A stretch of 64,000 nt of DNA from CAZCEC01 sp964497615 (GTDB lineage: Bacteria > Chloroflexota > Anaerolineae > Anaerolineales > UBA6663). Of this stretch, positions 1 to 7,756 are shown piece by piece. The position numbers were made by a program, and so were the translations under genes. The stretch's first letter is position 1; the number at the start of each line of letters is the position of its first letter. The DNA lies in the NCBI GenBank assembly GCA_964497615.1, contig CAZCEC010000027.1, forward strand, positions 1 to 64,000. Direction: 5' to 3'. The notes beneath the pieces are model-generated. The model did no database searches. It saw only the letters and a list, made by a program, of their open reading frames with translations, and was not told the origin of the DNA.

Positions 1-197
1 CTCCACCCGCACACCTGCACCCGCCCTTGCCCTTGCAGGATGCCATTCAGATGCAGCATCAGCGTGGACTTGCCCGCGCCGTTTGGCCCCACCAGCGCCA
101 CGCGTTCGCCCGGCATCACTCTCAGCGAGATGCCCAGCAGCGCCGGATGTCCATCGGGATAGTTGAACTTCAGGTCCTGGATGTCAATCGTCGTCAT
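1..197 (-). CDS. cbiO: ECF transporter ATPase CbiO, N-terminal part (runs off the window)
   Basis: ATP-binding subunit of an energy-coupling-factor transporter for cobalt or nickel. Only the first 65 codons are in the window. They read MTTIDIQDLKFNYPDG and then a Walker A motif GPNGAGKST at about residues 39-47, typical of CbiO/EcfA proteins. The ATG lies one base past the stop codon of cbiQ, so it is translated with cbiQ. The order is cbiM-cbiQ-cbiO on the minus strand. The protein would sit on the cytoplasmic face and power the CbiM/CbiQ membrane pair. The family call is firm; the metal (Co or Ni) cannot be told from this subunit. Confidence 0.9.
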   Translation of the reverse strand, partial: MTTIDIQDLKFNYPDGHPALLGISLRVMPGERVALVGPNGAGKSTLMLHLNGILQGQGRVQVCGW

Positions 198-198
198 G

Positions 199-984
199 TC
201 AGAACACAAATCCAATCAGCAGCGTCATCGCCAGGAAAGTCACCCAGCCCACCAGCGCGCTCCGGTCCGCGTCGTGCAGGTGCGGCGTGTCCAGCATCCG
301 CATCTCGCCCTGGTAACCGCGTGCCGTCATCGCGTCATGTATCCGCTCGCTGCGCTCAAAGGCCCGCAGCGTCAGGTTGCCCACCATCCCGCCGGCCACC
401 TTGCCCCGCCACACCACACCCCCGCCCGTCCGCCGCCCTTCGGCCCCCGCGCCGCTGCGTGCCGCGCGCGCCCGCGTCAGCCGCAGGCCTTCATCCGCCA
501 GCACAAACAGATAGCGATACATGAAGCTGATGATGGCCACCAGCGTCGCCGGCAGGCGCAGCGCCCGCAGCCCCCACAGCAGCTCCGGGAACGCCGTGGT
601 ATAGGTCATCAGGATCGCCACTTGCACCGACACCCATGATTTGATCAGGATGCTGGCGAAGCGCACCAGCCCTTCCGCGCTGATCGTCAATGGCCCCAGC
701 CGGGCCAGTTCTTGGCCCGGCACGGTGAAGGGCAGGGTGATGGCCGCCAGGGCGAACGGCAGCGCCACAAATGACCGCCGCAGCGCAAAGCCGGCCCCCA
801 GCCCGGTGCGGTGGGCCACCACCAGGCTGGCGGTGAATAGCAGTCCATACGGCAGCCATGCCCCCGGCGGCAGCACCGTCGCCGCCAGGATGAATAGCAG
901 TGTGCCGATTAACTTGGTCCGCGGGTCAAGCCGGTGGATCAGGCTCGACCCGCGGTGATGTTGATCCGCTAAGTTGATGTGCAC
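199..984 (-). CDS. cbiQ: ECF transporter T component CbiQ
   Basis: Transmembrane coupling subunit, 261 residues, usual length for CbiQ/EcfT. It opens with MHINLADQHHRGSSLIHRLDPRTK. The segment around HRLDPRTKL is the usual CbiQ start, followed by hydrophobic helices. Near residues 170-225 is the charged coupling region, with an ERSERIHDAMTARGY segment matching the family A-R-G motif that contacts the ATPase. It starts 2 bp after the cbiM stop and ends 1 bp before the cbiO start, so the three genes form one transcript. An inserted Gly/Arg-rich stretch (GAGAEGRRTGGGVV, about residues 178-191) makes the loop before the coupling helices longer than usual. Confidence 0.9.
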   Translation of the reverse strand: MHINLADQHHRGSSLIHRLDPRTKLIGTLLFILAATVLPPGAWLPYGLLFTASLVVAHRTGLGAGFALRRSFVALPFALAAITLPFTVPGQELARLGPLTISAEGLVRFASILIKSWVSVQVAILMTYTTAFPELLWGLRALRLPATLVAIISFMYRYLFVLADEGLRLTRARAARSGAGAEGRRTGGGVVWRGKVAGGMVGNLTLRAFERSERIHDAMTARGYQGEMRMLDTPHLHDADRSALVGWVTFLAMTLLIGFVF

Positions 985-986
985 GT

Positions 987-1949
987 CTATGCGGCGGATT
1001 TGGCCTGCATGCGCGCCACGGCCCAGCCAATGCCAAACACCACCAGTGTGCCTACCACCACCGCCAGGATGCCCGACAGCAGTTCATTGCTGATGAACGG
1101 GATCGTGTAGTCTGGCAGCAGGTTGTACACGGGATCCAGCGCGGCGCCCAGGAAGCCGGTGTCCTCCGCCACGCGCTCCAGCCCGTCCGGGTGCGGCGAG
1201 GCCGCGAACGAGAAGATCGCCACCACCAGGGCAATGCCCAGGCCCACGCCCACCCAGTTGGCCGTGGCTTTGGCGGGCGCCTTGTCACCCAGGTCCAGCA
1301 GGTCGCGGCGCGTGGCGTAGATGAAGGACAGCGCGCCCACCGTGATCAGCGCCTCGCCGATGCCGATCAGGGCGTGCACCCCGGCCATCGCCGGCAGCGC
1401 CACGCCCATCGGCGTCGTGCCCGAAAACGCCAACTCCACCGCCGTGGCAATCGCTCCGATCATCACCGACAGCCACGCGCCCACCGCGCCCGCCGCCAGC
1501 AGGCTGTTGCGCCCCGGCCCCATCATCCCCTTCAGTGCCTGATACAGGAAGTGCCCGGTAAAGGCTGTCAGCACACCCATATTGACGATGTTGAACCCCA
1601 GCACCAGCAGTCCGCCGTCCTGGAACAGCAGCGCCTGCACGCCGATGACAGCCGTCATCACCAGCACCGCCGCCCACGGCCCCAGGATGATGGCCGCCAG
1701 CGTGCCGCCCAGCAGATGGCCGGAGGTGCCGCCCGCCACCGGGAAGTTGATGGCCTGCGCCGCGAAGATGAAGGCCGCCAGCACCCCCATCAGCGGGATT
1801 TGCTTGCTGCCCAATTGCCCGCGCGTTTGCCGCAGAGCATAGGCGATGGCGGCCACCGCCAGCACCCAGCCCACCCCCGCCACCAGCGGCGATAGGAACC
1901 CGTCGGGGATGTGCAGTCTCACCGGTGCAAGTAAATCAGTGAATGGCAT
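987..1949 (-). CDS. cbiM: CbiM/NikM-type substrate-specific membrane component fused to a CbiN/PDGLE domain
   Basis: Membrane protein of 320 residues that binds the metal ion for the CbiMQO transporter. Residues 12-215 are the CbiM domain (HIPDGFLSP start, then NFPVAGGTSGHLLGG with the metal-binding His region). Residues 230-320 carry a PDGLE/CbiN-like domain with HPDGLE near 252 and a final helix, so M and N are fused. The ATG at 1949 has a strong AGGAG seven bases upstream. In this family the ion is held by the N-terminal Met-His, so the usual start is M-H-I-P-D-G. Here the ATG adds eleven residues and the residue before His is Leu (CTG). A CTG or GTG start, or processing, would be needed to restore a near-N-terminal His. 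Confidence 0.88.
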   Translation of the reverse strand: MPFTDLLAPVRLHIPDGFLSPLVAGVGWVLAVAAIAYALRQTRGQLGSKQIPLMGVLAAFIFAAQAINFPVAGGTSGHLLGGTLAAIILGPWAAVLVMTAVIGVQALLFQDGGLLVLGFNIVNMGVLTAFTGHFLYQALKGMMGPGRNSLLAAGAVGAWLSVMIGAIATAVELAFSGTTPMGVALPAMAGVHALIGIGEALITVGALSFIYATRRDLLDLGDKAPAKATANWVGVGLGIALVVAIFSFAASPHPDGLERVAEDTGFLGAALDPVYNLLPDYTIPFISNELLSGILAVVVGTLVVFGIGWAVARMQAKSAA

Positions 1950-1993
1950 GTGTGCTCTCCTGTGTGGGTTGAGATGTACCGATCACGCTCGAC

Positions 1994-2434
1994 CTAACCG
2001 TTCCCCCGCTTGGCGCGGCAGCGGCGGCAGTAACCGAACAAGGCCAGGTGGTTGGTCTCCACTTGGAACTGCTGCTCCCGCTCGATCTTCGCAAACAGCG
2101 CCTTGACCGTGTTGTGCCCGATTTGCGACACCTGGCGGCAGTCGAGGCACACCAGGTGGTGGTGCGGCGTCTCGCCCGCGATCTCATACACCATGTGCCC
2201 ATCGCCCACGTCGGCCGCCGTCACCAGGCGCAGGTCCGTCAGAAACGTCAGCGTGCGGTAGACCGTGGCCCGATTGACCGCCTCCGACTTGGCCTGCACC
2301 CGCGCGAATATCTCGTCAAAGGTCGTGTGCCCGCCGCCGTCGCAGATGGCGTCCATGATGATCTGCCGCTGCGGCGTCACGCGGAAGCCCCTTTGGCGCA
2401 TCAGCGCCGCGTAGTCGTGGTTGGTGTGGGACAT
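1994..2434 (-). CDS. Fur-family metal-responsive repressor
   Basis: Cytoplasmic DNA-binding regulator, 146 residues, normal for Fur/Zur/Nur/PerR. The N-terminal winged helix includes RGFRVTPQRQIIMDAI and the recognition segment NRATVYRTLTFL. The C-terminal part has the His cluster PHHHLVCLDC and a second pair YCRRC, which together make the structural Cys4 zinc site. The ATG at 2434 was chosen because the MSHTNHDYAALMRQRG start fits the family; the frame stays open another 42 codons upstream through low-complexity Ala/Gly sequence. It lies 44 bp upstream of cbiM in the same direction, so it probably controls the cobalt/nickel transporter and itself. Which metal it senses is not visible. Confidence 0.88.
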   Translation of the reverse strand: MSHTNHDYAALMRQRGFRVTPQRQIIMDAICDGGGHTTFDEIFARVQAKSEAVNRATVYRTLTFLTDLRLVTAADVGDGHMVYEIAGETPHHHLVCLDCRQVSQIGHNTVKALFAKIEREQQFQVETNHLALFGYCRRCRAKRGNG

Positions 2435-2440
2435 AACCGT

Positions 2441-2472
2441 CGCAGTTGCAAGTTGTCGCAATAACCATTCTA
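2441..2472 (-). promoter_or_regulatory. Candidate Fur-family operator and promoter of the regulator gene
   Basis: Read on the minus strand, a -10-like TAGAAT (2467-2472) is followed by TTGCGA (2456-2461), four bases, TTGCAA (2446-2451) and a third TTGC-like half site. Hexamers close to TTGCAA in tandem are the usual operator type for several Fur relatives such as Nur and PerR/CatR. The block covers the expected start of transcription, which fits autorepression. Confidence 0.5.
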
Positions 2473-2566
2473 ACCCAACAACTCCGGCCCTGCAACCGGC
2501 CTGTCCAGCCTTGGCCGCCGCGGTCGCCGCCGCCGTCCCCGCCGCGGTCCCCGCCGTCATCCCATG

Positions 2567-2572
2567 TACAAT
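2567..2572 (+). promoter_or_regulatory. -10 box TACAAT for a leaderless sensor kinase gene
   Basis: TACAAT ends eight bases before the ATG at 2581, with only C-rich sequence between and no Shine-Dalgarno. Transcription would start at or next to the A of ATG. Confidence 0.5.
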
Positions 2573-2580
2573 CTCCCCCC

Positions 2581-4833
2581 ATGGCTCCTCTTGACGTGGC
2601 GGTCCTGGCGGCCATCGCCGCGCTGGCCGCCCTCGCCGTTGCCCTGCTGGTCGCCCGCCAGCGCGCCCAGGCGGAGCGCCGCGCCCGCAACCTGCGCGCC
2701 TTGCTTGAAGTCAGCCGCCGCGCCGCCGCCCATCTCGACCCGCAGCAGGCCCTGGAGGTGGTCGTCCAGGCCGTGCAGGACGTGATGGGTTACCGCATGG
2801 CCAGCATCCTCCTGCGCCAGCCGCAGGAGCCGGTCCTGGTCAGCGCCGCGGTATCCACCAATCTGCGCGACCGCATTCCCCTGGGCGATCGGGTGCCCGT
2901 GGGGCGGGGCATGGTCGGCGCCGCCGCCGCCACCGGCCGCACCCAGCTCGCCAATGACGTGACGCGCGACCCGCACTACATCCGCGCTCCCGGTGGTTGG
3001 GACCCTGGCAGCGAGTTGAGCGTGCCGCTCAAGGCTGGCAGCCAGGTGCTGGGTGTGCTGGATGTGGAAGACGAGCGCCGCGGCGCGTTTGGCCCCGACG
3101 ATGTGCAGGTGCTGGAAGCGCTGGCCGAGCAGTTGGTGGTCATTCTGGACAATGGGCGCCTGTTTGCCGAGGCCCAGGCCAACCTGAGCCAACTGACTGC
3201 CCTATACGATCTGAGCCAGCGCCTGAGCCTGGCGGGTGATGTGCGGGGCGTGATGCGCGCGGCCCTGGAGGCCATTGCGGCCTATAGCCCGTATCGGTGC
3301 ACCATCGCCCTCTTCGACTTCGACCCCGCCGGGCAGCCCACCCGGTTCTATGTGCCGTTCTTCTTTCAGCCGGGCGCGGGCGTCGTCGAAGCCGAAGCCT
3401 ATATCCCGGTCAGCGACGACGCCCTCAACCCGCTGCTCGATGCCGGCGAGACGGTGGCCATTGCCGATGTCGTCTCCGATCCCCGCGTGCCGGACTTCCT
3501 GCGCGATGACCAGGTCGCCAGCGGCCGGCCGGCCTTGGCCCTCATGCCGCTTGTGGCGGGCAGCCGCCGCATTGGCAACCTGGTGCTTTCGCACACCGCT
3601 GCCCACAACTGGCCGGCCTCGGAATTGCGCCTGTTCCGCGCCGCTGCCAACCAGATTGCCGCCGCGCTGGACAATGCCCGGCGTTTTGCCCGCGAGCAGG
3701 AGCGCACCGAGCGGCTGGCCCTCATCGCGCGGGTGGGTCAGGCGATTGCCGCCCGTCTCGACCCCGATGACCTGCTGGCGACGACGGCCGAGGCCCTGCA
3801 CGGCGTTCTGGGTTACGATCACGTCGCCATCTTTCTGCTGGATGAACCGCCCGGGCAAGAGCCGTTGCTGGTCCAGCGCGCCCGCGCCAGCCGCTGGCCG
3901 CGCGGCGAGGCGGCCCGCTACCGCCAGCCCATCAGCCAGGGCATCATCGGCGCCGCCGCCAGCGCGCGCCGCGCCGAGGTGGTGAACGATGTCAGCGCCG
4001 ATCCGCGCTATGTGGCCGTGCCCAATGCCGCCATCCGCGCCGAGGCCGCCGTGCCCATTCTCCAAAGCGGGCGGCTGTGGGGCGTCATCGATGTGGCCGG
4101 CGCGCACCCCTTCAGTGAGGGCGACTTGAGCGGGTTGGCAATCGTCGCCGACCAACTGGCGGTGGCCCTGGAGAATGCCAGCCTGTACGTCCGCGCCCAA
4201 ACGGCCGGCGTGCTGGAGGAGCGCCAGCGCCTCGCCCGCGATCTGCACGATTCGGTGACCCAGCTCATCTTCAGCCTGACCCTCATGGCCCAATCCGTGG
4301 CCCCGGCCTACCGCCGCGACCCCGCCGAAGGCGAGCGCCGCATTGGCCGGATGCTTGAGCTGAGCCAGCAGGCCCTGGCCGAAATGCGCGCCCTGCTGGC
4401 CGAACTGCGGCCCGCCGGTCCCGTTCCCAATGGCTTGGTGCCCGCCCTCGACAAACTGCGCGAACGGGTGGCCGCCCGCGAACAACTGACTATTGAGTTG
4501 GATGCCGATGGCTACGTCGCCCATCCCCGCGACTACGAGGAGGCGCTTTACCGGATTGCGCAGGAAGGACTCAACAATGTCGTTAAGCACGCCCGCGCCA
4601 GCCGCGTGACCATCCGGCTGGCCCAGCCGGCGGGGCAGTTGGCTCTCACCGTGGAGGATGACGGTCAGGGGTTCGATCCGGCCGCGCTGCGCCCCAGTGA
4701 TGGTCAGGAAGCTGGCGGTCTGGGCCTGGTCGTCATGCGTGAGCGCGTCGAACGCCTGGGCGGGGAGTTAGCCGTGGTCTCCTCGCCAGGCGCCGGGACC
4801 ACCATTCACATCACCCTTCCTAACGCCTCTTGA
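2581..4833 (+). CDS. Membrane-linked sensor histidine kinase with three GAF domains (NarX/DesK type)
   Basis: Two-component sensor of 750 residues. A single N-terminal helix (about residues 5-25, AVLAAIAALAALAVALLVA) is followed by three GAF-type domains at roughly 40-190, 205-370 and 385-535. Next is a HisKA_3 dimerisation box with RDLHDSVTQ, whose His is the phosphorylation site, near residue 555. A HATPase domain to the end has N-box EGLNNVVKHA and G-boxes DDGQGFD and GGLGLVVMRERVERLGG. The start was set at 2581 because the earlier in-frame ATG at 2446 would add a Pro-rich stretch and overlap the divergent regulator promoter. It is followed by a LuxR-type response regulator, its likely partner. 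The signal sensed is unknown. Confidence 0.9.
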   Translation: MAPLDVAVLAAIAALAALAVALLVARQRAQAERRARNLRALLEVSRRAAAHLDPQQALEVVVQAVQDVMGYRMASILLRQPQEPVLVSAAVSTNLRDRIPLGDRVPVGRGMVGAAAATGRTQLANDVTRDPHYIRAPGGWDPGSELSVPLKAGSQVLGVLDVEDERRGAFGPDDVQVLEALAEQLVVILDNGRLFAEAQANLSQLTALYDLSQRLSLAGDVRGVMRAALEAIAAYSPYRCTIALFDFDPAGQPTRFYVPFFFQPGAGVVEAEAYIPVSDDALNPLLDAGETVAIADVVSDPRVPDFLRDDQVASGRPALALMPLVAGSRRIGNLVLSHTAAHNWPASELRLFRAAANQIAAALDNARRFAREQERTERLALIARVGQAIAARLDPDDLLATTAEALHGVLGYDHVAIFLLDEPPGQEPLLVQRARASRWPRGEAARYRQPISQGIIGAAASARRAEVVNDVSADPRYVAVPNAAIRAEAAVPILQSGRLWGVIDVAGAHPFSEGDLSGLAIVADQLAVALENASLYVRAQTAGVLEERQRLARDLHDSVTQLIFSLTLMAQSVAPAYRRDPAEGERRIGRMLELSQQALAEMRALLAELRPAGPVPNGLVPALDKLRERVAAREQLTIELDADGYVAHPRDYEEALYRIAQEGLNNVVKHARASRVTIRLAQPAGQLALTVEDDGQGFDPAALRPSDGQEAGGLGLVVMRERVERLGGELAVVSSPGAGTTIHITLPNAS

Positions 4834-4901
4834 GCGAGCCCGCGCCTGGTGTGCTCTGGTCTGCCGCCCTGTACAGTCCGCCCGCCTGCGCGTTTTGAGA
4901 G

Positions 4902-4907
4902 TATCAT
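4902..4907 (+). promoter_or_regulatory. -10 box TATCAT for a leaderless response regulator gene
   Basis: TATCAT ends eight bases before the ATG at 4916 and there is no Shine-Dalgarno. The spacing equals that of the kinase gene upstream, so the pair may be separately transcribed leaderless messages. Confidence 0.45.
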
Positions 4908-4915
4908 TGCCCGCC

Positions 4916-5554
4916 ATGATCCGCGTGCTGATTGTCGACGACCACGCTATCGTGCGCGAAGGACTGCGCACCCTCCTGGCGGAGGAGCCCGACCTCGACC
5001 TGGTCGGCGAGGCCGCGGACGGCCAGGCCGCGCTGGTCCAGGCCGAACGCCTGAGACCCGATGTCATCCTGCTCGATCTGGTGATGCCGGTGCTGGGCGG
5101 CCTCAGCGTCATTCCCCAGGTATTGGCCCGCCAGCCGGCCTGCCGCATTTTGGTGCTCACCTCCTTCGCTGAGGACCAGAACGTGCTCACCGCCATGCAA
5201 AGCGGCGCGGCCGGCTATCTGCTCAAGGATGTTTTGCGCGCCGATTTGCTGCGCGCCATCCGGCAGGCAGCCCAGGGCGCGCCGGTGCTGCACCCGGAAG
5301 CCCAGCGCCGGCTGGTGGAGCACGTCACCCAGCCACCCGCCCAGGAGGCCGCCGTTGACCTCACCGAACGCGAGTTGGAGGTGCTGCGCCTCATCGCGCA
5401 GGGGCAGAGCAACCGCCAGATCGCCGATGGCCTGCACATCACCGAAGGCACGGTGAAGGGCCACGTTAGCAACATCCTCTCCAAACTGCACCTCCAGGAC
5501 CGCACCCAGGCGGCGCTGTACGCCGTGCGTCACGGCCTGGCCCCGAACGTCTGA
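4916..5554 (+). CDS. NarL/LuxR-family response regulator
   Basis: Transcription factor of 212 residues. The receiver domain (1-120) has the acidic pair in VLIVDDH, phospho-acceptor Asp54 in ILLDLVMP, a Thr in LVLTSF and Lys in GYLLKDV. The C-terminal helix-turn-helix (about 150-205) reads LTERELEVLRLIAQGQSN, then the recognition helix EGTVKGHVSNIL. The ATG at 4916 gives the canonical MIRVLIVDD start; the GTG-type start seven codons upstream would add residues the family lacks. It follows the HisKA_3 kinase by 82 bp, and NarX-type kinases normally phosphorylate this kind of regulator. Target genes are unknown. Confidence 0.92.
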   Translation: MIRVLIVDDHAIVREGLRTLLAEEPDLDLVGEAADGQAALVQAERLRPDVILLDLVMPVLGGLSVIPQVLARQPACRILVLTSFAEDQNVLTAMQSGAAGYLLKDVLRADLLRAIRQAAQGAPVLHPEAQRRLVEHVTQPPAQEAAVDLTERELEVLRLIAQGQSNRQIADGLHITEGTVKGHVSNILSKLHLQDRTQAALYAVRHGLAPNV

Positions 5555-5757
5555 GCGCCTCCGCGGCGGATACCCCTCTAAAGTCATAGGCCGGACCATC
5601 CTTCCGGGGCGTGTGCCCGGCGGCGGTCTCGCCTAACATCAAGCTGGGCACGTGCCGCGCCTGCCTGCACAAGGCCAGGCAGGTCCGGTCTGGCGTGGCG
5701 TGCCCAGGGGGCGGGTCCGAAGTGTCAAGCCAGGTGGGTCGTTCATCGGGAATGTTC

Positions 5758-6132
5758 ATGCGTGTGCTGATCGTGGATGATGTGGCTGCCGTACGCGAAG
5801 CCCTGCGGCTGCTGCTGGGCGAAGAACCTGGTTTCGACGTCATCGGCGAGGCGGCCGACGGTGAAGAGGCGCTGCGCCAGGTGGAGGCGCTTCATCCCGA
5901 TCTGGTCTTGATGGATCTGGAGATGCCGCGCTATGGCGGCCTGCTGGCCATCCGCGAATTGTGCCTGCTGCCCCATCCGCCGCGCATCGTGGCGATGAGC
6001 GTCTACGGCGCCGACGAGACCGCTCGGACGCGCGCCTTGGCCGCCGGCGCCAGCGTGTTTGTCGAGAAGGGCGCCACCCTGGCCGAAGTCGTGGCCGCCC
6101 TGCGCGGCGTGTTGGCGTCTGGTTCGGCCTAA
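5758..6132 (+). CDS. Single-domain response regulator (receiver only)
   Basis: A 124-residue stand-alone receiver with MRVLIVDD, phospho-acceptor Asp53 in LVLMDLEMP, a Ser in VAMSVYG at the Thr/Ser position and Lys in VFVEKGA. All switch residues are present but there is no output domain, so it probably passes phosphate or acts by protein contact. ATGs at 5752 and 5758 are both possible; 5758 matches the family start and has GGGA just upstream. It lies about 200 bp after the NarL-type regulator, on the same strand, and likely belongs to the same signalling group. Its first 45 residues resemble the regulator before it, which suggests local duplication and loss of the HTH. Confidence 0.85.
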   Translation: MRVLIVDDVAAVREALRLLLGEEPGFDVIGEAADGEEALRQVEALHPDLVLMDLEMPRYGGLLAIRELCLLPHPPRIVAMSVYGADETARTRALAAGASVFVEKGATLAEVVAALRGVLASGSA

Positions 6133-6189
6133 GGGCCGGCTTCGCCCGCCCTTGCCGGTCCGCCCAATCCCTGTTACAACCTTCTCGCT

Positions 6190-7629
6190 GTGGCGAGACG
6201 TGGCTGGTTCTTCTGCTGCCTGGCGGCGGTCCTGTTCCTGAGCGGCTGCCTGCCCCTGGCCACCGTGCCGCCAGTCGTCACCCCGTTTGTTCCTCCCACC
6301 AGCCCGCAACCCCCGGCCGCCACACCGCTGGCGGCGGCGCCCACTGTGGACCAGTCCACCCTGCCAGCCGCCACCCCATCGCCAACGGTCACGCCCACAC
6401 CGGTCCCCGTCATCACCTACACCGTCGTCGCGGGCGACACCTTCTGGGATATCGCCCTGCGTTTTGAGGTTGCGCCGGCCCGCCTGCTGGACGCCAACCC
6501 TGGCACGAACCCGGACCTGATCGTGCCGGGCGAGGTGTTGATCATCCCCCCGCCGGATAGCGCCGTGCCCACCCTCCTGCCAGCCGCCGCCCGCGTGCGC
6601 ATTACCGGCGGCGGCCTGCGCCTGCGCGTCGCGCCCGCCCTCACCGCCGGCCCGGTCGCAGTCCTAGACGCCCTGACTCCCCTCGAGGTCATTGGCCGCA
6701 CCGCCGACAACGCCTGGCTGGAAGTGGTGGCCCCCACCGGCGCCGCCGGCTGGGCGGCGGCCTTGTGGCTGGATGTGAGCCTTGACCTGAATACGGTGCC
6801 CGTGACGGCTGAGGCGCCCGCCCCAACGGCCGAGCCGTCCCCGGCGCCCGGCGACTATGCCGCCTACGTTTCCGGTATCACCGAGCGGGCCCTCGAAATC
6901 TTCCAGCGCGGCCAGGTCCTTGGCAACCGCGCCAACGTCTTCTCCAAGGTGGGCGACAGCATCACCGTGTCGTCGGTGTTCTTCAACCCCATTGGCCTGG
7001 GCGTGTACGACTTGCACGATCACGCCGGCCTCCAGCCGGTGATTGACTATTACACCTTTGGCATTGCGCGCGGCACCACCAACTCCTTCGCCACCCCGCC
7101 CCTGGCCGCCAAGGTGGGCTGGCGGGCACGGGCCGTCCTCAGCCCGTCCACCGCCGACCCGGCCATCTGCCAGCCGGACGAAGCGCCTCTGGCGTGCGAA
7201 TTTCGTCTCGTGCGGCCGGCGGTGGCCCTCATCATGCTGGGCACCAATGACGTGCCCTACACCCCTGATGACGAGTTCGATGCCGACCTGCGCCGCATCC
7301 TCGATTTTTCAATTGACTGGGGCGTGCTGCCGGTACTCAGCACCATTCCGCCGCTCTACCGGACGGGCCTGGATGGACGGGCCGAGGCGCTGAATGCCGT
7401 CATCGTGCGCCTGGCACGGGAGTATGAGATCCCGTTGTGGGACTACTACGCCGCCCTGCAAACCTTGCCCGGCACGGGCATGTATTCGGATGGCGTGCAT
7501 CCCAATTGGGCGCCCGCCGGCCGCAACGCCGACTTCTCGCCGGAGTATCTGCGCTACGGAATGGTGGTGCGCAACCTCACCGGGCTCTATGTGCTGGACG
7601 CCGTCTGGCGCACGGTGCTCCGGCCCTAG
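6190..7629 (+). CDS. Lipoprotein with LysM, SH3-like and SGNH-hydrolase-like domains
   Basis: Secreted, membrane-anchored protein of 479 residues. A signal peptide ends in lipobox LSGC (Cys20), then comes a Pro/Thr-rich linker. Residues 76-120 are a LysM domain (YTVVAGDTFWDIALRFEV), expected to bind peptidoglycan. About 135-198 is a bacterial SH3-like domain. From 225 on is an SGNH/GDSL-type hydrolase with GDS (Ser257), GTND (351-354) and the D-G-V-H block (Asp434, His437). The GTG start at 6190 is preceded by TACAAC nine bases upstream and no Shine-Dalgarno. It is a paralogue of the next two large genes but is the only one with the normal Ser nucleophile. A cell-wall or glycan ester is a reasonable substrate guess. 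Confidence 0.78.
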   Translation: MARRGWFFCCLAAVLFLSGCLPLATVPPVVTPFVPPTSPQPPAATPLAAAPTVDQSTLPAATPSPTVTPTPVPVITYTVVAGDTFWDIALRFEVAPARLLDANPGTNPDLIVPGEVLIIPPPDSAVPTLLPAAARVRITGGGLRLRVAPALTAGPVAVLDALTPLEVIGRTADNAWLEVVAPTGAAGWAAALWLDVSLDLNTVPVTAEAPAPTAEPSPAPGDYAAYVSGITERALEIFQRGQVLGNRANVFSKVGDSITVSSVFFNPIGLGVYDLHDHAGLQPVIDYYTFGIARGTTNSFATPPLAAKVGWRARAVLSPSTADPAICQPDEAPLACEFRLVRPAVALIMLGTNDVPYTPDDEFDADLRRILDFSIDWGVLPVLSTIPPLYRTGLDGRAEALNAVIVRLAREYEIPLWDYYAALQTLPGTGMYSDGVHPNWAPAGRNADFSPEYLRYGMVVRNLTGLYVLDAVWRTVLRP

Positions 7630-7660
7630 AGCGACTTCCGATTTGACGTGTGCTCCGTAG

Positions 7661-7682
7661 CGCGGGTGCTTTATGCCCCGCG
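7661..7682. terminator. Hairpin between convergent genes
   Basis: CGCGGG (7661-7666) pairs with CCCGCG (7677-7682), with a further inner GC pair across a TTTAT loop. It lies in the gap between two convergent SGNH genes, so it may stop transcription from either side. No U-tract is seen, so the call is tentative. Confidence 0.35.
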
Positions 7683-7756
7683 ACGGCGGCCGCCTTTGCC
7701 GCCGAACCCGGCTGGGCCTGCGTGGCGTAAGTCATCTCCCAATTCGCTCTGGTGGT

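Noticed and set aside
1950..1993. Cobalamin riboswitch upstream of cbiM
   Set aside because: Only 44 bp separate cbiM from the Fur-family gene, far too short for that riboswitch, and no B12-box-like sequence is seen.
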